Under the pieces are notes generated by a model. It saw nothing but the letters and a program-made list of their open reading frames with translations, was not told the origin of the DNA and made no database searches. Position numbers and translations under genes: made by a program. This document shows, piece after piece, positions 41,964 through 50,932 of a stretch of 64,000 bases of DNA. Numbering within the stretch: position 1 is the stretch's first letter; each line of letters begins with the position of its first letter. The DNA is from Paenibacillus turpanensis (GTDB taxonomy: Bacteria; Bacillota; Bacilli; Paenibacillales; YIM-B00363): positions 272,633-336,632 of the forward strand of contig NZ_WTLI01000001.1 in the NCBI RefSeq assembly GCF_011421635.1, given 5' to 3'.

Positions 41964-42299
41964 CTGCAACATCACTGACTACTCCCACTAGCACACCACC
42001 GACACAGCAGCCGCCATCCGTCGACTAACCTGTTCCGTTCAAGATCAAAACACAAGCCAATTTCCAAGCTGCTATGCAGCAAGAACACCGTTCCGCCGCC
42101 ACCCTTTCCTTCGTTCAGCAGAATACGACAAAAAAAGAGGCGCAGCCCCTCATTTTCCAAGGAGCCGCACCTTATTTACTCACCAATATAATGATCGTAC
42201 CCTCTTCAAGAACGTCCCTCTCCCTTTCCCCACTCCATCCTCGCACCCTCTTGCAGAATTGCCCATCTTCCGCGGTACGCGCCGCGGCTTCCGATCCCG
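41964..42299. other. Gene-poor stretch before the amidase
   Basis: Apart from the terminator at 42130-42169, 41964-42299 holds no coding frame that I can support. Frames here lack ribosome sites and have no recognisable product. Base composition is ordinary. Confidence 0.5.
42130..42169 (-). terminator. Terminator downstream of the amidase gene
   Basis: On the minus strand a 10-base stem (GCGGCTCCTT with GAGGGGCTGC, with G-U pairs) is followed by GCCTC and a T run. It lies about 130 bases beyond the amidase stop. Confidence 0.65.
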
Positions 42300-43076
42300 C
42301 TACGTTTGGTTGCGAATCATGTAGACCAAATCGTTCACGACTTTGGCCAGCTCCGCACGCGATACAGGATCTTCCGGATGAAAGCTTCCATCCTCGTAAC
42401 CAGTCATAATGCCTAGGTCGGATACGACCTTTACATATGGCTCATACCAGCTGCCCGCCGGCACGTCAGGGTAATTTGTCAGCTTCTCGTCCGCCACTTC
42501 AGATCCCTCCCGAATTAGGTTTTGTTCGTATTCCTGCTGAACATCAGCCAAAAACTGCTCAAACGTCCTGCCGATCGTTTGCAGCGCGTTCCTCGGGTCG
42601 GTTCTGCGCTGCGGATCAAGCAAATAATGACCGCTAATCTGAGTCGCAGGATCCAAGCCGTGAACAAAGCACGCATAAGCATGGACCCAGACATACTTAC
42701 GGTACGCCTCTTCTGTATTAATCGACCCGCCGTAACACAGCTCGATGCCCCCGGCCGCGTCGTTTGCATCCGCGCCAAACCGCCGATTGTCCGTATCCAC
42801 ATCGTAAATGACATGATACGCAATTTCCGGGGATGCTGTTAAAAATGGGATGCATTCAATAATCTGAGTATCATCTACAAAAATGTGGGCGGAAGAATAC
42901 TGCTCATTCCGGGTACGTTCGAAATAGCTGACATTAGCGCTTGCTGTCGAACCGGGATTCCCAGTATCATGGGCAACCAGAAACTGAACATCCGTGATCG
43001 CAGTTTGCGGACGCCGCTTGCTGGATCCGGTCAAATATCGAGGTGTTATCGTATATTTCATGTTGAAGGATGCCAC
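42300..43076 (-). CDS. N-acetylmuramoyl-L-alanine amidase with one SLH domain
   Basis: This 258-residue protein combines an amidase_2 catalytic domain (about 1-175) with a single C-terminal SLH repeat (about 195-250; KLTNYPDVPAGSWYEPYV...RAELAKVVNDL). Candidate zinc ligands are His36 in AHDTGN, His150 in SGHYLLD and Asp160 in RRTDP; Glu112 may be catalytic. It lacks a signal peptide, so export would need a holin-like or non-classical route. GTG 43076 has GGAGGTG seven bases upstream. It may be a domesticated phage lysin. Confidence 0.87.
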   Translation of the reverse strand: MASFNMKYTITPRYLTGSSKRRPQTAITDVQFLVAHDTGNPGSTASANVSYFERTRNEQYSSAHIFVDDTQIIECIPFLTASPEIAYHVIYDVDTDNRRFGADANDAAGGIELCYGGSINTEEAYRKYVWVHAYACFVHGLDPATQISGHYLLDPQRRTDPRNALQTIGRTFEQFLADVQQEYEQNLIREGSEVADEKLTNYPDVPAGSWYEPYVKVVSDLGIMTGYEDGSFHPEDPVSRAELAKVVNDLVYMIRNQT

Positions 43077-43322
43077 TCATTTTCACCTCCCCACTGCTTA
43101 CATCATACGCACCTATAAGAGGGATTGGGACGGTAGTCCGTAAAGAATACGGTAAAGATAGACTCCTGCCCAAGGCCATTTCCACCGAATCCTCTCGAAC
43201 CCCATCGCACTTTTACACCACAACACCAAATGACACCTCGTACACGAAACACAGACCAACAACATCATGGATTAACCTTTTTGTATCCACTATTAATTCA
43301 AAGTATCCGAAGTAAAATAAAC
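43077..43322. other. Intergenic region
   Basis: Between the amidase start and the next promoter I see no supported gene. It must contain the amidase promoter, but no clear hexamer pair is visible. Confidence 0.4.
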
Positions 43323-43351
43323 TTGACATAGTGAATACAGTTTATTACATT
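43323..43351 (+). promoter_or_regulatory. SigA promoter of the XRE module
   Basis: TTGACA (43323-43328), 17-base spacer, TACATT (43346-43351). A GTGAATAC / GTGTATAT near-repeat flanks the -10 and could bind the XRE protein encoded downstream. Confidence 0.65.
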
Positions 43352-43396
43352 GTGTATATCAAACTACACTTGAGAAGTGGAGAGGTGGTGTAGAAA

Positions 43397-43843
43397 ATGA
43401 CCTATCAAGAAAAGAAAAGCCTCGTATCATTAATCAGCGCAATCGTAATTTTCGGTTCTTATTGTGCGTACATGTACCCCCAGTATCCCGGCGGCGGGCT
43501 GGAGTCTACGGAAACCTTTCGTTATTGGGGCACCTTCGTTCTGGTCTTAACTTTGGTTTCCATCGTCGCGCATATTTTGATCAGCATTATCTTTAACATC
43601 ATTTTTCGATTAACAACCGGTGAAAAGGAACCGGCATTCGCGGACGAATTGGATAAACTCATTGAGTTAAAAGCATTCCGAAATTCTTTCTTTGTGTTTA
43701 TCCTCGGCTTTCTTCTTGCCATGGGATCACTGGTGATCGATAAGCCGATTCAGGTGATGTTCATGGTCCTGATCACCTCCGGATTTATCTCTGATTTGAC
43801 CGGATCGATGACTAGATTTTATCACTACAGGAAAGGAGTCTAA
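43397..43843 (+). CDS. Small membrane protein linked to an XRE regulator
   Basis: This 148-residue protein has four predicted helices (about 8-27, 45-68, 92-112, 118-135) and a Lys/Glu-rich cytoplasmic loop (TTGEKEPAFADELDKLIELK). No motif is recognised. The XRE gene starts one base after the stop. Membrane-protein plus small-XRE pairs are common in Firmicutes, where the regulator often controls both. Function unknown. GGAGAGGTGG supplies the ribosome site. Confidence 0.75.
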   Translation: MTYQEKKSLVSLISAIVIFGSYCAYMYPQYPGGGLESTETFRYWGTFVLVLTLVSIVAHILISIIFNIIFRLTTGEKEPAFADELDKLIELKAFRNSFFVFILGFLLAMGSLVIDKPIQVMFMVLITSGFISDLTGSMTRFYHYRKGV

Positions 43844-43844
43844 T

Positions 43845-44069
43845 ATGGGCAAGCATCTTGTCGGCAATCACATCCGCAAATTACGTTTCGACCACAATGA
43901 AATGACACAGCAGCAGCTGGCTGACAAGGCGGGCGTAACAAGACAAACCATCGTAGCCTTGGAAAAGGGGAACTACTCACCGTCACTGGAGTTGGCTTTC
44001 CGCATTGCTCACGCCTTCAATTTGCCCTTGGAAAAGGTATTCTTTTACGGGGATGACGCTAAGGAGTAA
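43845..44069 (+). CDS. XRE-family helix-turn-helix regulator
   Basis: This 74-residue stand-alone Cro/CI-type HTH (NHIRKLRFDHNEMTQQQLADKAGVTRQTIVALEKGNYSPSLELAFRIAHAF) belongs to the YgzD/YozG group of minimal regulators. It likely dimerises and represses its own operon. A GGAGTC site precedes ATG 43845. Confidence 0.9.
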   Translation: MGKHLVGNHIRKLRFDHNEMTQQQLADKAGVTRQTIVALEKGNYSPSLELAFRIAHAFNLPLEKVFFYGDDAKE

Positions 44070-44102
44070 GGTACGCATTTTGTGATGGAGGAGAGATGAA
44101 GA

Positions 44103-44828
44103 ATGTCTGCTAAAGCAGCTGCAAAAATTGTGGGGGTCTTGTTTATACTGGCTGCCGTTACGGCGGTGATAGGCAGCTTTGTTTTTTACGATCCGATCCT
44201 AAACAGTCCCGATTATTTGATAAAAGGTTCCGAGCAAGCCAACAAGTTAATACTGGGAGCTCTTATGGAGCTAATCCTTGTCGTCTCTGCGATCGGTACG
44301 GCCACCACAATGTTTCCTATATTAAGAAAATATAACGAAACCATAGCTCTATGGCATGTTTGCTTCAGGTTCCTGGAAGCCATCATTATCACTGTGGGTG
44401 TAATCAGTGTATTGTCCTTAGTCACCTTGAGCCGAGAATACGCTGCAACGGCCATGCCCGACCTCTCCTCTTTTCAAGCCTCAGGCACGGTTTTAAAAGC
44501 AATCCATGAATGGACATTTATGCTCGGCCCGCTTTTCATGCTGGGCATCAATACGATGATGTACAGCTATATATTTTATAAATCCAGGCTCGTACCCAGG
44601 TTTATTCCGGTGTTGGGTATGACAGGGTCAGTGCTTGTTTTTGTTTGTGCCTTATTCGTCATGTTCGGTGTTATTCAACAAGTTTCGTTTTGGGGCGGCA
44701 TCTTGGCGCTTCCGATCGCAGCGAACGAGATGATCCTTGCGGTATGGCTGCTTACGAGGGGCTTCCATATATCCGCAGTCCATTCCAGCATACATCGGGG
44801 GAACGATATTCGCACAAATCCTCTGTAA
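44103..44828 (+). CDS. DUF4386-like membrane protein
   Basis: This 241-residue, six-helix protein matches DUF4386: AAKIVGVLFILAAVTAVIGS at the start, a GALMELILVVSAIGTA helix and ALWHVCFRFLEAIII. The family is uncharacterised. It is 33 bases after the XRE gene with GGAGG before its ATG, so it is probably the third gene of that operon. Confidence 0.8.
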   Translation: MSAKAAAKIVGVLFILAAVTAVIGSFVFYDPILNSPDYLIKGSEQANKLILGALMELILVVSAIGTATTMFPILRKYNETIALWHVCFRFLEAIIITVGVISVLSLVTLSREYAATAMPDLSSFQASGTVLKAIHEWTFMLGPLFMLGINTMMYSYIFYKSRLVPRFIPVLGMTGSVLVFVCALFVMFGVIQQVSFWGGILALPIAANEMILAVWLLTRGFHISAVHSSIHRGNDIRTNPL

Positions 44829-44869
44829 GGCATAGAAGCCAACCTAAATCACGCGTTTACCCGACAAAA

Positions 44870-44907
44870 CGAAAGAAGGCATACGGAGCATCCGCTGCCT
44901 TCTTTCG
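44870..44907. terminator. Hairpin after the DUF4386 gene
   Basis: CGAAAGAAGGCA / TGCCTTCTTTCG, a perfect 12-base stem with a 14-base loop. T tracts are short; it is probably a terminator for the plus-strand operon. Confidence 0.6.
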
Positions 44908-44965
44908 TTGTTGAATTGTTGAAGTTATCATATAGGAACAGAATGACGCCACAAATGTACCGGCC

Positions 44966-45478
44966 CTACCGGATCCGTTTCACCCAGAAGCCGCCTTTAA
45001 AGCTCTTCGGCTCATACGAAATGACAAACGCTTTCGGTGCAAGCAGCTCCAAATGACGGTATAGCTGCGCCTCATTGGAACGCTTCACAAGCACCTGCAT
45101 AACCAATCTTCGCCCGTCTTTTCCGTCCGCTAACCACGACGTCACCCCATAGCCCAGCTCCCGAAGCTTTACAGGCAGGTCGGCTTGAAACTCGTCAATG
45201 ATAACCTGCACCGTCGCATAGCCGAGCGCAAGCCATTCCTCGACCTTTCCGCCTAACAGAACACCGATGCCAAAGCCCAAGCAATACGCTGCCACATTGA
45301 TCGGGTTATCCAAATTGTCCAGGACGATCGTCAGACCCATGAGGTAAATGAAAACCTCAACCATGGAAAGCCCCGATGCCAGCAGCTTCTTGCCTTTAAT
45401 GACAAAGATCATCCTGAGCGTAAAAATCGAAACATAAGCGACGTTGATTCCGATGATCGTGAAGACAAGCGTCCACAT
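44966..45478 (-). CDS. DUF2179 family membrane protein (UPF0316, YebE-like)
   Basis: This 170-residue protein has an N-terminal membrane region with three helices (about 5-85) and a soluble C-terminal DUF2179 domain (TVQVIIDEFQADLPVKLRELGYGVTSWLADGKDGRRLVMQVLVKR), a fold linked to ligand sensing. It lies nine bases after ectD on the same strand, so it is probably part of the ectoine transcript. Function unknown; a link to osmotic or ion stress is inference. Confidence 0.87.
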   Translation of the reverse strand: MWTLVFTIIGINVAYVSIFTLRMIFVIKGKKLLASGLSMVEVFIYLMGLTIVLDNLDNPINVAAYCLGFGIGVLLGGKVEEWLALGYATVQVIIDEFQADLPVKLRELGYGVTSWLADGKDGRRLVMQVLVKRSNEAQLYRHLELLAPKAFVISYEPKSFKGGFWVKRIR

Positions 45479-45487
45479 TAAACCCTC

Positions 45488-46384
45488 TTAATCGCGCGTC
45501 GCGATATAATCAGGTCTCGGCTTCAAGCCGGAATAAGGCGCCTGCAGCTTATTTTCCACCGAATTGTATACGTAGAAAATGTTGCTGCGCGGGAACGGCG
45601 TAATGTTGCCGTTGGAGCCGTGCATGGTGTTGCAGTCGAACAAAATAATCGAGCCCGCCGGACCGGTCAACGACTCAATGCCGCCTTCACTCGCAAGGAA
45701 TTCTAAGCTGTCATGATCCGGCACACCGATCTCCTGCTTGCGCAGCGAGTTTAGGAAGTTATCGTCCGGAGTTTCGCCAGGGCAAGAGATATAATGCTTT
45801 TGGGAGCCCGGAATTACCATGAGAGGACCGTTATGTACATAATTGTCCTCCAGCGCAATCGAGCAGCTCAGCGCCCGCATGCGCGGCATACCGTCTTCCA
45901 CATGCCATGTCTCGAAATCCGAATGCCAGTAAAACTCCTTGCCGCTGAAGCCCGGCTTGTAATTGATGCGTGATTGATGAATGTACACATCGCTGGCAAG
46001 AATTTGCTGCATGATCGAGACAAGTCTCGTGTCCTCGGAAAGCCGCTTAAACACCTCGTTATCGCGATGCACCGCAAAAATGGAGCGTACCTCCCGGCTT
46101 TCCGGCTCGCGGATAATTTCGCGCGCTTCCTTCGTGCGGCCTTCAATCCAAAGGCGTTTCAGCTCATTGCGGTAGGCCTCAACCTCATCCGCCGAGAAGA
46201 AGCGGTCCAGCACCAGGTAGCCATTCTTGTCGTAAAACTCTAGCTGTTCTTTCGAGAGCGGACCACTGTCAACGGTTCCGTAAACGACAGGATCCTGACG
46301 CTTCATAATCGTCGTCTCTCCACCCGTTCTGGACGGATATACGTCTCCTTGTGGTTTGGGCTGCATTTGCAATGCCTCGCTCAT
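45488..46384 (-). CDS. ectD: Ectoine 5-hydroxylase
   Basis: This 298-residue Fe(II)/2-oxoglutarate dioxygenase of the EctD group converts ectoine to 5-hydroxyectoine. Ligands are His and Asp in FYWHSDFETWH and a distal His in FDCNTMHGSNGN; Arg in PFPRSNIFYVYNSVENKL is the 2-oxoglutarate partner. The family signature between the HxD pair is intact. ATG 46384 has AGGAG eight bases upstream. It follows ectC by 80 bases, so the cell can make both protectants. Confidence 0.93.
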   Translation of the reverse strand: MSEALQMQPKPQGDVYPSRTGGETTIMKRQDPVVYGTVDSGPLSKEQLEFYDKNGYLVLDRFFSADEVEAYRNELKRLWIEGRTKEAREIIREPESREVRSIFAVHRDNEVFKRLSEDTRLVSIMQQILASDVYIHQSRINYKPGFSGKEFYWHSDFETWHVEDGMPRMRALSCSIALEDNYVHNGPLMVIPGSQKHYISCPGETPDDNFLNSLRKQEIGVPDHDSLEFLASEGGIESLTGPAGSIILFDCNTMHGSNGNITPFPRSNIFYVYNSVENKLQAPYSGLKPRPDYIATRD

Positions 46385-46464
46385 AACTATCACTCCTATA
46401 TAGAATTAGTGGGAATAAGCGGGATTCATAGCTGCCTGCTCGTGATGTTTGTCTTTAAGCGATG

Positions 46465-46851
46465 TTAGTCCTCAAGCAGCGGATATGCTCCGTCTTCGTC
46501 ATGCGTCTCCCGTCCGGTGACGGGAGGATTAAAGACACAAACGACGCGAAGATCGGTGGTCGCACGCACACAGTGCTTTTCGTGCCCGTTAAGGGCATAC
46601 AGAGTGCCGGGACGGATCGGGTACGTTTTCCCGTTATCGAAATCCTCGAGCTCTCCTTCGCCTTCAATACAGTAGACGGCTTCTACGTGGTTTTTATACC
46701 ACATGTTCGTCACTGTGCCTGCACGCAGGACGGTGTCGTGCATGGAGAAGCCCATGCCTTCTTTTTTCAGCAGCAGCCTGCGGCTGTACCAAGTTTTTTC
46801 TTGTACGTCGCGGTCAGTGCCCACGATATCGCTCAGCTGTTTTACGATCAT
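46465..46851 (-). CDS. ectC: L-ectoine synthase
   Basis: This 128-residue cupin enzyme closes the ring of N-gamma-acetyl-diaminobutyrate to form ectoine. The sequence is typical: [56 protein letters not shown], and [14 protein letters not shown] with metal-site His residues. The start overlaps the ectB stop by four bases. Confidence 0.96.
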   Translation of the reverse strand: MIVKQLSDIVGTDRDVQEKTWYSRRLLLKKEGMGFSMHDTVLRAGTVTNMWYKNHVEAVYCIEGEGELEDFDNGKTYPIRPGTLYALNGHEKHCVRATTDLRVVCVFNPPVTGRETHDEDGAYPLLED

Positions 46852-48140
46852 TTTCCTGTTTCCTCCTCTAACGCTGCTTTAATGCTTTGTTCTATGATGG
46901 CAAAGCCCTTTTCAAGGCCTGCATCGTCAATCGTAAGCGGCGGCATAATTTTCATAACCTCGCTGCTTGGGCCGGAGGTCTCCATAATAAGGCCTCTCGC
47001 GAACGCCTGCGCGCAGATCCGCTCGGATAATCCTTCCGGACTCGTCGCAATGCCCTGCATAAAGCCGCGTCCCTTTACTTTTGCCTCAAGCGCCGGATAT
47101 TCGGCTGCCACCTTTTCCAAGAAAGCGCGGATAAGCCCCGATTTACGCTTCACTTCTTTCTCCAGGCCATCGGTTTCCCAATAGCTGAGCGCTTCCGCTG
47201 CCGCAACAAACGCGAGGTTATTGCCGCGGAACGTGCCGTTGTGCTCACCCGGATTCCACAGGTCAAGCTCCGGTTTAAAGAGTGTAATTGCCAGCGGAAG
47301 TCCGAAGCCGCCAATCGACTTCGACAAGCAGATGATGTCCGGCTGAATGCCCGCTTCCTCGAAGGAGAAGAACGTACCAGTCCGGCCGCAGCCCGCCTGA
47401 ATGTCGTCGATGATCATCAAGATGTCTTTACGCTTGCACATGTCGGACAGATCCTTCAGCCATTCCATGCGCGATGCGTTCAAGCCGCCCTCGCCCTGCA
47501 GCGTTTCTACGATAACTGCCGCCGGGAGATCGATACCGCTGCCGCTGTCTTCGAGCATTTTTTCAAATACCTCAACGGTATTAACATCCTCGCCAAGATA
47601 GCCGTCAAACGGCATAACCACGCTGTGATGCAGCGGCACGCCCGCTCCGTCACGCTTTGCTTTATTTCCAGTTACGGCAAGCGCGCCAAGTGTCATGCCG
47701 TGGAAGCCGTTGGTGAAGCATACGATCTTTTCACGGCCCGTCGCTTTACGCGCCAGCTTCAGTGCGCTTTCCACGGAATTTGTGCCAGTCGGTCCCGGGA
47801 ACATGACTTTATAGGTCAGTCCGCGAGGCTTGAGAATGACATCATTAAAACGGTTCAAAAAGGCTTCTTTGGCCGAAGTCGCCATATCAAGACTGTGCGC
47901 CACCCCGTCCGCCATAAGGTAATCAATAAGCTTTTGCTTCATCTTCGGGTCATTGTGTCCATAGTTTAAAGCGCCAGCTCCGGCGAAAAAATCTATATAT
48001 TCACGGCCTTCAGCATCCCATAGCTTGTAGCCCTTTCCTTTCGTGAACACCGTCGGGAAGCTCCTTACATAACTGCGAACCTCCGACTCCAGCTTTTCAA
48101 AAGTAAACAAAGGATTCGTTGTATGTTCTAAAACAGGCAT
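46848..48140 (-). CDS. ectB: Diaminobutyrate--2-oxoglutarate transaminase
   Basis: This 430-residue class III aminotransferase makes L-2,4-diaminobutyrate from aspartate semialdehyde. Key features: [57 protein letters not shown] and [10 protein letters not shown] with the PLP-linked Lys. ATG 48140 has AGGAGG nine to ten bases upstream; a TTG one codon earlier is an alternative. It follows ectA. Confidence 0.96.
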   Translation of the reverse strand: MPVLEHTTNPLFTFEKLESEVRSYVRSFPTVFTKGKGYKLWDAEGREYIDFFAGAGALNYGHNDPKMKQKLIDYLMADGVAHSLDMATSAKEAFLNRFNDVILKPRGLTYKVMFPGPTGTNSVESALKLARKATGREKIVCFTNGFHGMTLGALAVTGNKAKRDGAGVPLHHSVVMPFDGYLGEDVNTVEVFEKMLEDSGSGIDLPAAVIVETLQGEGGLNASRMEWLKDLSDMCKRKDILMIIDDIQAGCGRTGTFFSFEEAGIQPDIICLSKSIGGFGLPLAITLFKPELDLWNPGEHNGTFRGNNLAFVAAAEALSYWETDGLEKEVKRKSGLIRAFLEKVAAEYPALEAKVKGRGFMQGIATSPEGLSERICAQAFARGLIMETSGPSSEVMKIMPPLTIDDAGLEKGFAIIEQSIKAALEEETGK

Positions 48141-48201
48141 CAAAGATGTCCTCCTGTCAATTTTTTTTGGCAGTTAGGAAACTTGGCAAATCATCAATCC
48201 A

Positions 48202-48702
48202 TCAAGAGATAAAGAAAGGTCCTACGCGAAAATGCAGCTCTTCTTCATGCGCATCCGGAAACAATTCCGGCTTGTAGCCGCCGCCAACGTCGCAAACGGT
48301 GTTGCGGTCGCGGGCAAGGCCGAAAAATAACGATTGGGAAGCGACATTATCGGGTGAAACGGTCGCTTCAACAAACATCGGATCCTTGCTGGTTGAACGC
48401 GCGAGCAGGTCATGCAGCATTTTTTTGGCCAGGCCCTGCCCTCTATGCTGCTTGCTCACGGCAACCTGCCAAATAAAAAACGTGTTCGCCTTGCTTGGCG
48501 TCTGGAAAGCGGACATAAAACCGGCTATCGCGCCGTCTGCCGCTTCCGCAACGACACATGTTTCCGCAAAATAATCGCAAAACATGATGTAACTATACGG
48601 TGTGTTTACATCCAGACCACCCGCTTCGTTAAGAAAGCGCCAAACGCGTTGTCCGTCCGAAGCCGAAGGCTTGCGGAACGTGTATACCGCCGAGTTAGGC
48701 AT
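48202..48702 (-). CDS. ectA: L-2,4-diaminobutyrate N-acetyltransferase
   Basis: This 166-residue GNAT enzyme acetylates the gamma-amino group of diaminobutyrate, the second step of ectoine synthesis. Seen: YTFRKPSASDGQRVWRFLNE, LDVNTPYSYIMFCDYFAETCVVAE, WQVAVSKQHRGQGLAKKML (acetyl-CoA loop) and TVSPDNVASQSLFFGLAR. AAGGAGGAG precedes ATG 48702. Confidence 0.95.
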   Translation of the reverse strand: MPNSAVYTFRKPSASDGQRVWRFLNEAGGLDVNTPYSYIMFCDYFAETCVVAEAADGAIAGFMSAFQTPSKANTFFIWQVAVSKQHRGQGLAKKMLHDLLARSTSKDPMFVEATVSPDNVASQSLFFGLARDRNTVCDVGGGYKPELFPDAHEEELHFRVGPFFIS

Positions 48703-48727
48703 GCTGTTTGCTCCTCCTTTCCTAGAA

Positions 48728-49519
48728 TCAAGCGCCGCTGCGAAACCTCGTTAAGAATGACTGCAGGCGCGGGCTTTCCGGATTGTTGAAGATTTGCTCC
48801 GGAGGCCCCTGCTCCACAATGACGCCGCCGTCCGTAAAGACGATCCGGTCAGCCACATCGCGGGCGAAATCCATCTCATGCGTGATAAGCAGCATCGCCA
48901 TCTCACCTTCTTCGGCAATTTCCCGAATGACGCCAAGTACCTCACCGACAAGCTCCGGGTCAAGCGCCGACGTAACCTCGTCAAACAGCATTACCTTCGG
49001 CCGCATAACGAGCGCCCGGGCAATGGCCACACGCTGCTTCTGCCCGCCGGACAGCTGTGAAGGATAGGCATCGACCTTATCTTCAAGTCCGACCTTCGCG
49101 AGCATTTGACGCGCGCGCTCCTCCGCTTCTTCCTTCGGCACCTTCAGCACGTGAATCGGCGCCTCCGTTACATTGCGGAGAATACTCATATGAGGGAATA
49201 AGTTAAAATGCTGAAACACCATGCCGATATTTTTGCGCATCTGGTGAAGATGCTTTTCATCGGCGCGCACCAGCTTGCTGCCTACCTGCTTATGCCACAG
49301 GTGCTCGCCGTCCACCTCAATCGTGCCCGAGGTCGGTTCCTCCAAAGTCATGAGGATGCGGGCCAGCGTCGTTTTGCCGGAGCCGCTTGGGCCGATGACG
49401 GCCACCTTTTCCCCAGGAGCGATATCCAAATCAATCTCATTGAGAACCTTGACGTCTCCAAAACGTTTGCTCAGCTTACGGTATCTTACGATCGGCTGAA
49501 CTGCTTCCAACGTTGCCAC
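48728..49519 (-). CDS. ehuA: Ectoine/hydroxyectoine ABC transporter ATPase
   Basis: This 263-residue polar-amino-acid-type ATPase has Walker A GPSGSGKTT, Q-loop VFQHFNLFP, signature LSGGQKQRVAIARAL, Walker B MLFDEVTSALDPE and switch His ITHEMDFARD. The ectoine assignment comes from its position in ehuBCD-ehuA directly upstream of ectABCD. The GTG start at 49519 has a ribosome site only about three bases away; a slightly different start is possible. Confidence 0.88.
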   Translation of the reverse strand: MATLEAVQPIVRYRKLSKRFGDVKVLNEIDLDIAPGEKVAVIGPSGSGKTTLARILMTLEEPTSGTIEVDGEHLWHKQVGSKLVRADEKHLHQMRKNIGMVFQHFNLFPHMSILRNVTEAPIHVLKVPKEEAEERARQMLAKVGLEDKVDAYPSQLSGGQKQRVAIARALVMRPKVMLFDEVTSALDPELVGEVLGVIREIAEEGEMAMLLITHEMDFARDVADRIVFTDGGVIVEQGPPEQIFNNPESPRLQSFLTRFRSGA

Positions 49520-49538
49520 GTCCTTTCGTTTTTATCCC

Positions 49539-50189
49539 TTACCGTCTGTTCAGCTTCAGTTCAAGCCGGCGTATCAAGACAGCCGACAAGGTGCTGAGAA
49601 TCAGGAACAGCAGGCCGACCAGCGTATACGGCTCCACGGCGCGGAAGGTTTGCGAGGTGATGATTTTTGCGGTTTGCAGCACCTCGACCAGAGCAATTGC
49701 CGATAAAATCGGCGTTTCTTTGAACATGACGATAAAATAGTTTCCGAATACAGGCACCATAGGCGGCAGCGCTTGCGGAAGTATAATTTTCGTCCAGGTT
49801 TGCACTCGGCTGAAGTTCAGCGCGGTTGCGGCCTCCCACTGTCCCTTCGGTATCGAATCGATCCCGGAGCGGTAAACCTCGGACAAATAGGTGCCATAGT
49901 GAAGACCTAGGGCGATCATCCCTGTCGCGAACGGGGAAATCCGAACCCCATACAAAGGCAGAACATAAAATAAGAAGAATACCTGAACGAGCAAAGGGGT
50001 ATTGCGGATAAACTCAATCACGCCAAAAGCGGCCCATGAAACGATTTTGGACGAAGATCTGCGCAGCAGGGCAAATACGAGCCCGATGACCATCGCCAGC
50101 GCAAAGCCGCAAACCGTCGCCATGATCGTGATTTTTAACGCATCAAGCAGCTTCGGCAATATGTCTAAGGCAAATGTGTTATCCCACAT
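49539..50189 (-). CDS. ehuD: Ectoine/hydroxyectoine ABC transporter permease
   Basis: This 216-residue permease of the His/Glu/Gln/Arg type has five helices and the cytoplasmic EAA loop (QWEAATALNFSRVQTWTKIILPQALPPMVP). It starts three bases after the ehuC stop and pairs with EhuC as a heterodimeric channel. The ectoine role is from context. Confidence 0.88.
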   Translation of the reverse strand: MWDNTFALDILPKLLDALKITIMATVCGFALAMVIGLVFALLRRSSSKIVSWAAFGVIEFIRNTPLLVQVFFLFYVLPLYGVRISPFATGMIALGLHYGTYLSEVYRSGIDSIPKGQWEAATALNFSRVQTWTKIILPQALPPMVPVFGNYFIVMFKETPILSAIALVEVLQTAKIITSQTFRAVEPYTLVGLLFLILSTLSAVLIRRLELKLNRR

Positions 50190-50192
50190 CTG

Positions 50193-50840
50193 TTACGACC
50201 TCCCTACTGCCGCTTTGCGTTCCAGCCACCGCATCCCGGTATTGATCACAAAAGCAATCACAAAGTAAAGAACTAGCAGCATTCCTAAAATAATTGGCGT
50301 CATGTAAATCGCTTCGGTGCGAAGGAGAAGCGCTTCATACGTCATATCGTAAAGCCCGATCAAAGAAACGAGCGCCGTGCCTTTCAGCAGCTCAATAATT
50401 AAATTTCCAAACGGCGGAATCATCATGACGAAGGCCTGCGGAAAAATAATTCTTCTCATCCGCTGCCACGGTGTCATGTTGAGCGCGATCCCCGCTTCCG
50501 TTTGCCCCTTCGGCACGCTTTGAATCGCGCCGCGAACGACCTCCGCGCCATAAGCGCCGTAGTTTAATCCAAGCGCCAGCACACCCGCCATCATTTTGGA
50601 TAAGGTAATTCCGAATAAAGGCAGTACGAAGAATATCCAGAACAATTGCACGAGCAGCGAGGTTCCCCGAAAAAATTCGATATACGCGATGATGGGGATC
50701 CGCACCAGCTTATACTTGGATAAACGCCCGATTCCCGCCGCTACGGCGACCACAAAAGCAAGCGCCGCCGAATATACTGTCAGTTGAATCGTGATTCCCG
50801 CCCCGTGCAGCAGAGGCGGAAGTAAATCCATGAAGCTCAT
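50193..50840 (-). CDS. ehuC: Ectoine/hydroxyectoine ABC transporter permease
   Basis: This 215-residue permease has the same fold as EhuD, with an EAA loop (GQTEAGIALNMTPWQRMRRIIFPQAFVMMIPPFGN). It is separated from ehuB by a strong hairpin at 50872-50921 that may lower its expression relative to the binding protein. The ectoine role is from context. Confidence 0.88.
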   Translation of the reverse strand: MSFMDLLPPLLHGAGITIQLTVYSAALAFVVAVAAGIGRLSKYKLVRIPIIAYIEFFRGTSLLVQLFWIFFVLPLFGITLSKMMAGVLALGLNYGAYGAEVVRGAIQSVPKGQTEAGIALNMTPWQRMRRIIFPQAFVMMIPPFGNLIIELLKGTALVSLIGLYDMTYEALLLRTEAIYMTPIILGMLLVLYFVIAFVINTGMRWLERKAAVGRS

Positions 50841-50871
50841 GGAACGTCTCCCTTCCTGAGGCTCACTGTTT

Positions 50872-50921
50872 GAAATAAAACCGGCCCTTGGCGTCCTTCG
50901 GCAGGTCGGTGCAAGGGCCGG
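50872..50921 (-). terminator. Hairpin attenuator between ehuB and ehuC
   Basis: CCGGCCCTTG / CAAGGGCCGG, a perfect 10-base stem, followed on the minus strand by TTTTATTT. Placed just after ehuB, it should terminate part of the transcription and keep the binding protein in excess over the membrane subunits. Confidence 0.75.
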
Positions 50922-50932
50922 ATGCTCGGCCG

